Assembly (NCBI GenBank): GCA_023395775.1
Contig: JAEWYA010000014.1
Span: 1-6,336, forward strand
Source: Bacillota bacterium
Lineage (GTDB): Bacteria; Bacillota; Clostridia; Oscillospirales; Oscillospiraceae
Reading direction: 5' to 3'
Length of the DNA: 6,336 nt
Below, piece after piece: positions 1 through 5,023 of this stretch. Positions within the stretch are counted from its first letter, which is position 1. The number at the start of each line of letters is the position of its first letter. Both the position numbers and the translations under genes were made by a program. The notes under the pieces were generated by a model, which saw only the letters and a program-made list of their open reading frames with translations, made no database searches and was not told the DNA's origin.

Positions 1-986
1 ACCGAAAAGACACCGCCCAGCGCGGGGGTAATGTCACCCTGAACGCGGCAAACCTCAGTCAGCGCTTCCGCCAGCGCGGAGCGGAACCGCTCCCCATCCA
101 GAATTTCGTCGCCCGGACGGGCCGCCAGAATCGTTTCGTAATATTTTTCCGTAACGCCGATAACAGTAGTCTCTTCAAAAATACCGGTGGGACGATTCAG
201 TTCGGTCTGCCATGCATCCCCGTAGTCGATCCGCTTATCGGCCTGAATCACAGCCACATCCGCGCTGCCGTCCGCCAACGAGGGTAGCAGCGAATATCCG
301 CTGTCGTTTGTAAAACTGCTGTAAGACAGGTTGCTGAGATCGGAGAGGGTGTTGCCCTCATAGTTGTCCGCAAGCCACACGGAGACCATATCCTTTTCGT
401 CCGGCTCAACAAGCCATGCGGCCCGGTCCAGTTCGTCCCATGTGAGGGCGGCCCCCGACGCGGCCCGGGTCGCCAGCTGGCGGCCGTAGTCCGACGGCCC
501 CGCCAGAATCAACATCCGCTGTCCGCCGGCGGCCTTATCGCTCCAGCTTGTCTCCACACCCAGCCAGTCTGCCGTGTCCCCGCTGTCGGGCAGGGCGGTC
601 CGCGCGTATGTCGTCAGGAGCGGAACGGCGTTCCCCCCCAACTCGGCAAAAGACTTGCCGGGCAGCACTGCCAGATCTATCCCCCCCTCGTCCAGTGCCT
701 GCGCCGTGGCCGCAGGGGACGCACCCACAGTGACCTCCACCTTCTCAACCTCCACGCCCTGGTCCGCCAGAGCGGATTTCAGCGCATCCGACAGCGCCTG
801 CACCGCATACATCAGCGCCGAAACTGAGAAATCTTCCTTACGCGTCAGTTCCAGCCGCAGGGTCTCCAGTTTCAACGGTTCGGAGGAAGGCGTGGACGAG
901 GAGGACGTCGGCACGGTTTCCTGACCGCAGGCGGACAGACCGGAAAGCAGCAAAAGTGCTGCCAGTACAAATGCAATTTTTCTCAT
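1..986 (-). CDS. PhnD-like substrate-binding lipoprotein (3' end missing)
   Basis: Reading the minus strand from the ATG at 986-984 gives an open frame of 328 codons that runs off the left edge without a stop. Residues 1-20 form a lipoprotein signal: basic MRK, a Leu/Ala-rich core, and lipobox LSAC with the lipidated Cys20. A Ser/Thr/Pro-rich tether follows (about 27-37). From about residue 40 the protein resembles the periplasmic-binding fold of phosphonate/phosphate ABC transporters (PhnD type). It has a DEGGIDLAVLPG segment (99-110), a TWDEL segment (182-186), and a TNDSGYSLLPSL...GSADVAVIQAD region (226-250) resembling the family's SNSGY...G..DAG.. ligand-pocket region. Family members are about 300-350 residues, so little is missing. 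The start is supported by AAAGGGG six bases upstream. It probably sits on the outer face of the membrane and binds a small anion, but the ligand cannot be read from sequence. Transporter subunits, if any, would lie left of the window; such proteins also serve as sensor inputs to kinases. The fold is fairly secure, the substrate is not. Confidence 0.82.
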   Translation of the reverse strand, partial: MRKIAFVLAALLLLSGLSACGQETVPTSSSSTPSSEPLKLETLRLELTRKEDFSVSALMYAVQALSDALKSALADQGVEVEKVEVTVGASPAATAQALDEGGIDLAVLPGKSFAELGGNAVPLLTTYARTALPDSGDTADWLGVETSWSDKAAGGQRMLILAGPSDYGRQLATRAASGAALTWDELDRAAWLVEPDEKDMVSVWLADNYEGNTLSDLSNLSYSSFTNDSGYSLLPSLADGSADVAVIQADKRIDYGDAWQTELNRPTGIFEETTVIGVTEKYYETILAARPGDEILDGERFRSALAEALTEVCRVQGDITPALGGVFS

Positions 987-1032
987 GACAGCCCCTTTCC
1001 AGCGCATGATGGTCACATTTTTTCTGCAAGGG

Positions 1033-1061
1033 TAGACATTCCTGCGCAGTCTTGATATAAT
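1033..1061 (+). promoter_or_regulatory. Sigma-A-type promoter of the cupin-Hpt unit
   Basis: TAGACA (1033-1038, five of six matches to TTGACA), a 17-base spacer and a perfect TATAAT (1056-1061) form a near-consensus housekeeping promoter. Transcription should start near 1068, giving a 5' leader of about 94 bases before the cupin ATG. Just downstream lie a small inverted repeat GTTC-AC-GAAC (1076-1085) and a GC stem (GCCGG/CCGGC, 1118-1134). Either could be regulatory, but both are too short to rely on. The promoter of the divergent lipoprotein must overlap this region; I saw AT-rich -10-like bases on that strand but no convincing -35. Confidence 0.72.
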
Positions 1062-1161
1062 AATAACAAAGATAGGTTCACGAACATTTTTATAAGTTGA
1101 TTGTATCACCGGATATCGCCGGACGCAAGCCGGCAGTTTATAGTACAGGAGGATATTCAGA

Positions 1162-1506
1162 ATGTATCAGGTTTCTGCGAATTGCCCCCGCGGGGAAAAA
1201 CAGGTGGCCGGAGGAAAGGGCCTTGTACATGTGAAGATGCTGGCAAAGCCGGAGCAGATGTACCACAGCGCCCGGCTGTTTAATCACATCACACTGGACC
1301 CCAGCTGCTCCATCGGGTATCACGCCCATGAGCACGAGACGGAGTTTTACTACATTCTCAGCGGTGAGGCCGTATTTAATGACAACGGCACGGAGGTGGT
1401 CCTCCACGCCGGGGATGTCACCGAGACCGGCTACGGTCAGTCCCACAGCTTGGAGAATCGCAGTGATGCGCCGGTGGAGCTGATTGCCCTGATTGTTACT
1501 GAGTAA
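1162..1506 (+). CDS. Small single-domain cupin protein
   Basis: This is a 114-residue cytoplasmic protein with one cupin beta-barrel. Cupin motif 1 is intact: G52-Y-H54-A-H56 followed by E61 and G68. It supplies the two His and one Glu that usually bind a divalent metal. Motif 2 is G84 ... G92-Q-S-H95-S-L-E-N99, whose His95 would be the fourth ligand; the usual Pro of that motif is absent. A further His58 lies next to the metal site. The start has a strong ribosome binding site AGGAGGAT (1147-1154), nine bases after AGGAGG. The small-cupin family includes sugar and organic-acid binding proteins, isomerases, dioxygenases and sensors, so the metal-binding barrel can be assigned but the reaction cannot. 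It is the first gene of a probable two-gene unit with the Hpt protein, whose start lies 12 bases past this stop. Confidence 0.88.
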   Translation: MYQVSANCPRGEKQVAGGKGLVHVKMLAKPEQMYHSARLFNHITLDPSCSIGYHAHEHETEFYYILSGEAVFNDNGTEVVLHAGDVTETGYGQSHSLENRSDAPVELIALIVTE

Positions 1507-1518
1507 GGCGGCGTTCTC

Positions 1519-1872
1519 ATGAGCGAGCTGACTGACAGGCTCCGCGCCGCGGGCGCGGATATGGACGGGGCCATGAACCGGTTGGTGAACGACGAGGAGC
1601 TTTACGCCACTTGTTTTGGTTACTTTATGGATGATCCACTTTTTGCCGTGCTGAGCGCCGCGCTGGATTCAGAGGACTATGCCGCCGCGTTCGAGGCTGC
1701 TCATTCACTGAAAGGTGTCGCCGGTAATCTTGGTCTGACTCGGCTGTATCAACTATGCGGCGGGTTGGTAGAACCCCTGCGCCACGGACAGCCTGGAAAC
1801 GCCCACCTGTCGGAGCTGTATGCGAACCTCATCGAGGAGCGGGACGCTCTGAAGCTTCTGGCGGTAAAGTGA
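1519..1872 (+). CDS. Stand-alone Hpt (histidine phosphotransfer) domain protein
   Basis: The 117-residue, mostly helical protein carries the histidine phosphotransfer signature AHSLKGVAGNLGL (about 61-73). His62 is the expected phospho-acceptor, and the following Lys65 and Gly66/69 are family-conserved. The N-terminal helices (1-58) and a C-terminal helix (about 95-115) match the four-helix-bundle Hpt fold, and the length is that of a free-standing Hpt module. Such proteins shuttle phosphate between the receiver domain of a hybrid kinase and a response regulator. No kinase or regulator is in the window, so the partners must be elsewhere. The ribosome binding site is weak (AAGGCGG, 1505-1511) and overlaps the cupin stop, which suggests translational coupling. 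A terminator lies about 115 bases after the stop. Pairing of an Hpt with a cupin is unusual, and their functional link is unknown. Confidence 0.87.
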   Translation: MSELTDRLRAAGADMDGAMNRLVNDEELYATCFGYFMDDPLFAVLSAALDSEDYAAAFEAAHSLKGVAGNLGLTRLYQLCGGLVEPLRHGQPGNAHLSELYANLIEERDALKLLAVK

Positions 1873-1987
1873 ACGCGGAGAAGAAGTTAAAACAGCTTTT
1901 GCGGCAAGAGGAGCGGTGCCTTGAAACCGGAGAAGCAACGGCATCAGAAAATCTGCCGGAAAACGAAAACTTTTCCGACAGGTTGCG

Positions 1988-2023
1988 CGGATTGGAAAGA
2001 TCAGATCTTTCCAATCCGTTTTT
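1988..2023 (+). terminator. Rho-independent terminator of the cupin-Hpt unit
   Basis: The arms 1988-2002 (CGGATTGGAAAGATC) and 2004-2018 are perfectly complementary around a single central A; in RNA this gives about 13 pairs with a 5-base loop. Five T follow at 2019-2023. This is a classical intrinsic terminator about 115 bases after the Hpt stop and in the right orientation. Confidence 0.92.
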
Positions 2024-2190
2024 ATGCCTTAAGACGGTCTGTGTAAGTACCTGATACGAATTTGTGCATAGTGCAAAATTCAACGCACTGCATAGGTAAA
2101 GAATTTTATTCATATTTTATGGTTTTTTATTTAGTTTCCATAAAGATCCGTGTCACACCCCCCCAGTCTTTGTGCAATTTATGTGGCAAA
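2024..2190. other. AT-rich intergenic spacer with no gene
   Basis: Between the terminator and the ATPase control region I see no gene with a ribosome binding site. The stretch is AT-rich in contrast to its surroundings (for example 2100-2145). It contains a short imperfect inverted repeat AGTGC/GCACT around 2068-2088 and a run of seven C at 2158-2164. None of these has a clear role. Confidence 0.6.
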
Positions 2191-2191
2191 A

Positions 2192-2219
2192 ATCCAAAAA
2201 GTCATTTGACTTTTTGGAT
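2192..2219. promoter_or_regulatory. 28-bp perfect palindrome over the -35 box (candidate operator)
   Basis: The arm ATCCAAAAAGTCA (2192-2204) is repeated in exact inverted orientation at 2207-2219, with TT in the centre. The right arm contains the -35 hexamer TTGACT of the ATPase promoter. Thirteen perfect pairs placed on a promoter element suggest a binding site for a dimeric repressor. A terminator role is unlikely because no T-run follows on either strand. The binding protein is unknown. Confidence 0.65.
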
Positions 2220-2233
2220 AGGCATGCTATAAT
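2206..2233 (+). promoter_or_regulatory. Extended -10 promoter of the ATPase gene
   Basis: TTGACT (2206-2211), a 16-base spacer and a perfect TATAAT (2228-2233) preceded by TGC (2225-2227, an extended -10 element) make a strong housekeeping promoter. The start point should be near 2240, which leaves about 134 bases of leader before the ATG at 2374. This placement also argues against the in-frame ATG at 2257 as the start codon. Confidence 0.82.
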
Positions 2234-2248
2234 AAATATGGCATATTT
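2234..2248. promoter_or_regulatory. Palindrome at the ATPase transcription start (candidate operator)
   Basis: AAATATG-G-CATATTT is a perfect 7+1+7 palindrome directly after the -10 hexamer, covering the predicted start point. Its sequence differs from the -35 palindrome, so it may bind another protein. AT-rich palindromes of this size can also arise by chance, so confidence is moderate. Confidence 0.4.
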
Positions 2249-2250
2249 TC

Positions 2251-2349
2251 CAGACCATGCCCGTTTCGGCTTCTCTCGAGGCCGGAGCGGGCGCGGTCTG
2301 TGATGGGGCGCAGCGTACGTTCTCACGGCCGAACACCGCGCCCAAATCA
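2251..2349 (+). promoter_or_regulatory. Structured 5' leader with two consecutive hairpins
   Basis: Hairpin 1 spans 2251-2300. Outer stem CAGACC (2251-2256) pairs with GGTCTG (2295-2300). After a 2x2 internal loop, 2259-2273 pairs without interruption with 2278-2292 (15 pairs including three G-U), closed by the loop UCUC. Hairpin 2 spans 2301-2349: TGAT pairs with ATCA, GGGCGC (2306-2311) with GCGCCC (2338-2343), and an inner GTTC (2319-2322) with GAAC (2331-2334). The ribosome binding site (about 2357-2365) follows immediately and is left single-stranded in this fold. The G-U pairs point to a structure acting in plus-strand RNA. I do not recognise a known riboswitch class, and there is no U-run for attenuation. 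It could stabilise the messenger, bind a protein, or serve as a sensor. Confidence 0.6.
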
Positions 2350-2373
2350 GTTGAACAAAAGGAAGTGACCCGA

Positions 2374-3663
2374 ATGGTTCGCTCTGCGTACGAGCATCTG
2401 AAAAAATGGAAAGCGCGAAACGCCCGCCGTCCTCTGATTCTGCGGGGACCGCTCAGGGTGGGAAAAACCTGGCTGATGCGGGAATTCGGCAAAAAGGAAT
2501 ATGCGAGCTCCGTCTATGTCAATTTTGTGAACAACGAGCAGATGTTCAGCCTTTTTTCCGGGACTCCCTCGGTGGAGCGGATCGTGATGGGGTTAGAACT
2601 GTATGCCGGACATAAGATCGATCCGGCGGTCACTCTGCTGATCTTTGACGAGATTCAGTTCGTTCCACAGGCGCTTGCTTGTCTGAAGCTCTTCAGTAAG
2701 GACGCGCCCCAGTTTCATATTCTCTGCGGCAGCAGCGGACTTGATGTGGCGCTGCGGGAAGGCGCAGCCTTTCCGGCGGAATGGGTAGAGGTTTTCGATC
2801 TGCACCCGATGTCCTTTTTTGAGTTTCTTTCCGCCATCGGCAAGGATGAGTACGTCACGCTGCTGCGGGAACACCGCTACGACCTGACGCCTAACTATCG
2901 GCAGGACTATATCCGATTTTTGAAATACTACTTCTTTGTTGGCGGTATGCCGGAGGCGGTGAAGGCGTTTGCGGCAGATCGGGACTTTTCCGCTGCCCGG
3001 GAGGCCCAGCACCGCATTCTGGCCATCTACGAGCAGGGTTTTTCAAAATACGCGCCCAGCGAGACTCTGCCCCGTATCCGCATGCTCTGGAACAGTATTC
3101 CCCAGCAGTTAAACCGCGAAAACCGAAAATTCGTTTTTGGGCTGATGAAGGAGGGCGCGCGCGCGCGCGAGTTTGAACCCGCTCTGGCCTGGCTGACAGG
3201 CAACGGACTTGTCCGGGACATTCATCGGGCCGCGGTTCCGGAATCTCCGTTGGAAGCCAGCGAGGACGCCCGGGCGTTCAAGCTGTTTTTGCCGGACGTG
3301 GGACTCCTGAGCTGCCTGATGGGCCTGCGCCAGAGTATGCTTCTGGACGATAACGCGGTGTTTCTGGCATACCACGGAGCCCTGACGGAACAGTATGTCC
3401 TGCAGCAGTTGGATTCTCTGAACCAGATGGTGATCTGCTACTGGGTTGCCCCGCGCGGCACGGCGGAGGTGGAATTTCTGGTGGATAACTGCATGGATGC
3501 CATTCCTGTGGAAGTGACTGCGGAGCAGAACCTCCAATCCAAAAAGCTGAAGGTCTTCCGTGAGAGGTTTCAGCCCAAGCAGTCGATCCGGACATCGCTT
3601 GCGAACTATCGCCGGGAGCCGGGACTCCTGAATCTGCCCCTCTGGGCAGTCGAAACCCTGTAA
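2374..3663 (+). CDS. AAA+ ATPase with C-terminal DUF4143 domain (COG1373 type)
   Basis: The 429-residue protein has the usual length and order of the AAA_14-DUF4143 family. The N-terminal ATPase domain (about 1-200) has Walker A GPLRVGKT (25-32), Walker B LLIFDE (88-93), a sensor region ILCGSSGLDVAL (116-127), and the family segments HPMSFFEFL (144-152) and FVGGMPEAV (188-196). The DUF4143 part (about 215-429) includes LPDVGLL (306-312), LTEQYVLQQL (337-346) and an end resembling a PD-(D/E)XK nuclease fold: AEVEFLV (364-370) and PVEVT (378-382). As I recall the family, these are usually VDF and EVK; here Asp is Glu and the lysine is Thr382, so nuclease activity is doubtful. The cellular role of the family is not established. 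I chose the ATG at 2374 because AAAGGAAG ends eight bases upstream and this start gives the family N-terminus. The in-frame ATG at 2257 has no ribosome binding site and lies inside a leader hairpin. The gene is monocistronic, with its own promoter and terminator. Confidence 0.88.
   Translation: MVRSAYEHLKKWKARNARRPLILRGPLRVGKTWLMREFGKKEYASSVYVNFVNNEQMFSLFSGTPSVERIVMGLELYAGHKIDPAVTLLIFDEIQFVPQALACLKLFSKDAPQFHILCGSSGLDVALREGAAFPAEWVEVFDLHPMSFFEFLSAIGKDEYVTLLREHRYDLTPNYRQDYIRFLKYYFFVGGMPEAVKAFAADRDFSAAREAQHRILAIYEQGFSKYAPSETLPRIRMLWNSIPQQLNRENRKFVFGLMKEGARAREFEPALAWLTGNGLVRDIHRAAVPESPLEASEDARAFKLFLPDVGLLSCLMGLRQSMLLDDNAVFLAYHGALTEQYVLQQLDSLNQMVICYWVAPRGTAEVEFLVDNCMDAIPVEVTAEQNLQSKKLKVFRERFQPKQSIRTSLANYRREPGLLNLPLWAVETL
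3155..3169 (+). repeat. GC dinucleotide run inside the ATPase gene
   Basis: Seven and a half GC units encode part of GARAREFE, a segment normally found in this family. A gain or loss of one unit would shift the frame, so it is a possible slippage site. The conserved protein sequence explains most of it. Confidence 0.6.
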
Positions 3664-3670
3664 ACAGCGA

Positions 3671-3718
3671 AGCGCGCGCCCCGTGGTCCCACAGGACCGC
3701 AGAGGCGCGCGCTTTTTT
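3671..3718 (+). terminator. Rho-independent terminator after the ATPase gene
   Basis: AGCGCGCGCC (3671-3680) pairs perfectly with 3704-3713. Inside it GGTCC (3685-3689) pairs with GGACC (3694-3698). Six T follow (3713-3718). It lies eight bases after the ATPase stop, between convergent genes. On the minus strand only TTCGCTGTTT follows the stem, so it may end the converging operon less efficiently; I saw no better minus-strand terminator. Confidence 0.9.
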
Positions 3719-3748
3719 CAGTAGTCCAAAGTTTTTCTGCGGCGGAAA

Positions 3749-4459
3749 TCACAGGTCCCACTGCTGCCCAAGCCGTTCCACCGGCAGCACCGTTTTCTCC
3801 CACTGAGGGCAGTTCCTCAAAAATGCCTCAGTGGGACGGTAGTCCTCCCACTGGTGCATGGGGATAAGCTTTTCCACCTTGGCAAGCTCCAGAAGATAGC
3901 GGATTCCCCAGTCGGCCGCTCCCTCCAGCCGGGGGTCCAGCGGGGCAAATGCCAGATCAATCCTCCGGCCGCGGAGCGGTTCCATAAATCGCTTGAAATC
4001 CGCCTCCATATTCCGGTTCCAGGCATTGTCCTCTCCCTCCCAGTGCCACCAGTTCAAGTCTCCGGCGTGGTAAATCGTCTTCCCTTCGCAGGTCATCAGA
4101 AACGCCACTCCCTCGTCGGTGGAGGGCAAGGTCTCCACCGTGACGCCGTGGGGCAGGTCAATCTTCTCGTTCCCGCTCAAAACGGCGCACTTCTCCGCCG
4201 TTTCATCGGAAAGGTTCCATTTCTTCCGGTTGTGCGCGGACAGCCTGATATCCTTTCCGAGAAGAAAGCGGAGCTCTCTCGCTTTGTCATCCAGGGAAAA
4301 AATTTGGGGATTAAAATGGTCGGGGTGCCGGTGGCTGGCAAAGCAGAACAGGGGCTTATTCGGCAGCTCCGGAAGTTCCCCTTTCCACCAGTCCAGCAGC
4401 AGGCAGACGGAATCCACTTCCACCAGGAAGCCGCTGTGGGCCAAAAATGTGACGCGCAT
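3749..4459 (-). CDS. Metallo-beta-lactamase-fold metal-dependent hydrolase
   Basis: The 236-residue soluble protein shows the metallo-beta-lactamase fold. It begins MRVTFLAHSGFLVEVD, followed by the metal motif SHRHPDHF (42-49; His43, His45, Asp47, His48), IYHAGDLN (129-136; His131, Asp134), and a late ligand His202 in IPMHQWEDY (199-207). The layout is that of small UlaG-like hydrolases rather than true beta-lactamases; there is no export signal. The two-metal site appears complete, so it is probably an active hydrolase of a phosphoester, lactone or similar small substrate, which cannot be named from sequence. Its ATG overlaps the stop of the YbjQ gene in TAATG, with no clear ribosome binding site of its own, so translation likely depends on reinitiation after YbjQ. 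It is the last gene of the four-gene operon. Confidence 0.88.
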   Translation of the reverse strand: MRVTFLAHSGFLVEVDSVCLLLDWWKGELPELPNKPLFCFASHRHPDHFNPQIFSLDDKARELRFLLGKDIRLSAHNRKKWNLSDETAEKCAVLSGNEKIDLPHGVTVETLPSTDEGVAFLMTCEGKTIYHAGDLNWWHWEGEDNAWNRNMEADFKRFMEPLRGRRIDLAFAPLDPRLEGAADWGIRYLLELAKVEKLIPMHQWEDYRPTEAFLRNCPQWEKTVLPVERLGQQWDL

Positions 4460-4770
4460 TATTTGAATTTTACCGCCGTGCCGTAGGCCACCACCTCGGC
4501 GGCTCCCTGCATCACGGAGGAGGACGCGTACCGCAGCCCCACCACCGCGTCGGCGCCAAGCTCCTCCGCCGCGTCCGCCATGCGTTTCGTGGCGATGGCG
4601 CGTGCCTCGTTCAGCATCTCCGTATAGCCCGTGATCTCACCGCCCACCAGCGTCTTCATCCCGGCCATAAAGTCGTGGCCGAAGTTCCTGCTGTAGACCA
4701 CGGTACCCTTTACCACATCCATCGCTTCGAATTCCTGCCCCGGAATCGTTTCAATACTGACCAGCTTCAT
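4459..4770 (-). CDS. YbjQ/UPF0145 family protein
   Basis: From the ATG at 4770 this is a 103-residue protein matching the YbjQ (UPF0145) family along its whole length. It has KGTVVYSRNFGHDF (21-34), GGEITGYTEMLNEAR (43-57), the helix MADAAEELGADAVVGLRY (64-81) and the terminal AEVVAYGTAV (91-100). Members are small soluble proteins, sometimes annotated as heavy-metal-binding, and their biochemical role is not settled. This copy has no Cys and only one His (32), so tight soft-metal binding is not evident. The start is fixed by AGGAGG (4784-4779) eight bases before the ATG; an upstream in-frame TTG at 4788 would have to start before that site and is not supported. The gene overlaps the upstream membrane-protein gene by 20 bases and the hydrolase gene by one. 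Confidence 0.9.
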   Translation of the reverse strand: MKLVSIETIPGQEFEAMDVVKGTVVYSRNFGHDFMAGMKTLVGGEITGYTEMLNEARAIATKRMADAAEELGADAVVGLRYASSSVMQGAAEVVAYGTAVKFK

Positions 4771-5023
4771 CTTCTTCTCCTCCTGCAATTTCCTTTATTC
4801 TTTGATTTCTCACGATCAAAATTGGAATCATCAAAGCCGCGTCGATCACGGCCAGAATCAATAAAATCAGGTGCATCACGCCGTCCGTCGGAAAGTACCG
4901 CGCCCGGACCCACAGTAGCAGGGCGGCCATGGCGGCTTCCCAGAACACTGCAATACATGCGCTTGCGTTGGCTTTTCGCCGGCGCTCACGCTGCCGGGAC
5001 TGAAACTCAAAACCGCCTTGCAT
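4751..5023 (-). CDS. Small two-helix membrane protein, related to the MerR membrane module
   Basis: The 90-residue protein has a basic, Arg-rich N-terminus (10-17, RQRERRRK), a first hydrophobic helix (about 21-39), a short extracytoplasmic loop (YFPTDG), a second helix (about 49-71) and a charged tail ending EEDEAGQY. The positive-inside rule puts both ends in the cytoplasm. The tail QRIKEIAGGEEDEAGQY aligns without gaps with the last 17 residues of the preceding MerR protein (QRLREIGKREEDDARRF): eight identities and about five similar residues. The helix-loop-helix arrangement before it is also the same, so the two probably share a membrane module. The start has GGGAGG six bases ahead of the ATG, and the gene overlaps merR by 17 bases. 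No named family is recognised. It may associate with the MerR protein in the membrane. Confidence 0.78.
   Translation of the reverse strand: MQGGFEFQSRQRERRRKANASACIAVFWEAAMAALLLWVRARYFPTDGVMHLILLILAVIDAALMIPILIVRNQRIKEIAGGEEDEAGQY

Noticed and set aside
574..924. Plus-strand frames within the lipoprotein gene
   Set aside because: They are antisense to a clear lipoprotein with signal peptide and binding-protein features, and have no ribosome binding site.
1869..2054. A GTG-started 61-codon frame overlapping the Hpt stop (GTGA)
   Set aside because: It has only a weak ribosome binding site, reads straight through the terminator stem and T-run, and its stop lies beyond the expected transcript end. 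The product resembles nothing I recognise.
1829..2113. Minus-strand frame of 94 codons
   Set aside because: It shares the peptide GLERSDLSNP with the plus-strand frame only because the terminator is a perfect inverted repeat. It overlaps the Hpt gene and has no supported start.
2192..2219. Reading the 28-bp palindrome as a terminator or transposon end
   Set aside because: No T-run follows on either strand, and no transposase, second inverted copy or target duplication is visible. Its position on the -35 box fits an operator better.
2257..2373. A 39-residue N-terminal extension of the ATPase
   Set aside because: There is no ribosome binding site before 2257, the predicted start point leaves only about 17 bases, and the stretch folds as hairpins. 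The ATG at 2374 has a good site and gives the family N-terminus.
3854..4486. A 210-codon plus-strand frame opposite the hydrolase gene
   Set aside because: It is antisense to a clear metallo-beta-lactamase-fold gene. Its composition and the lack of any recognisable motif or ribosome binding site mark it as a shadow.
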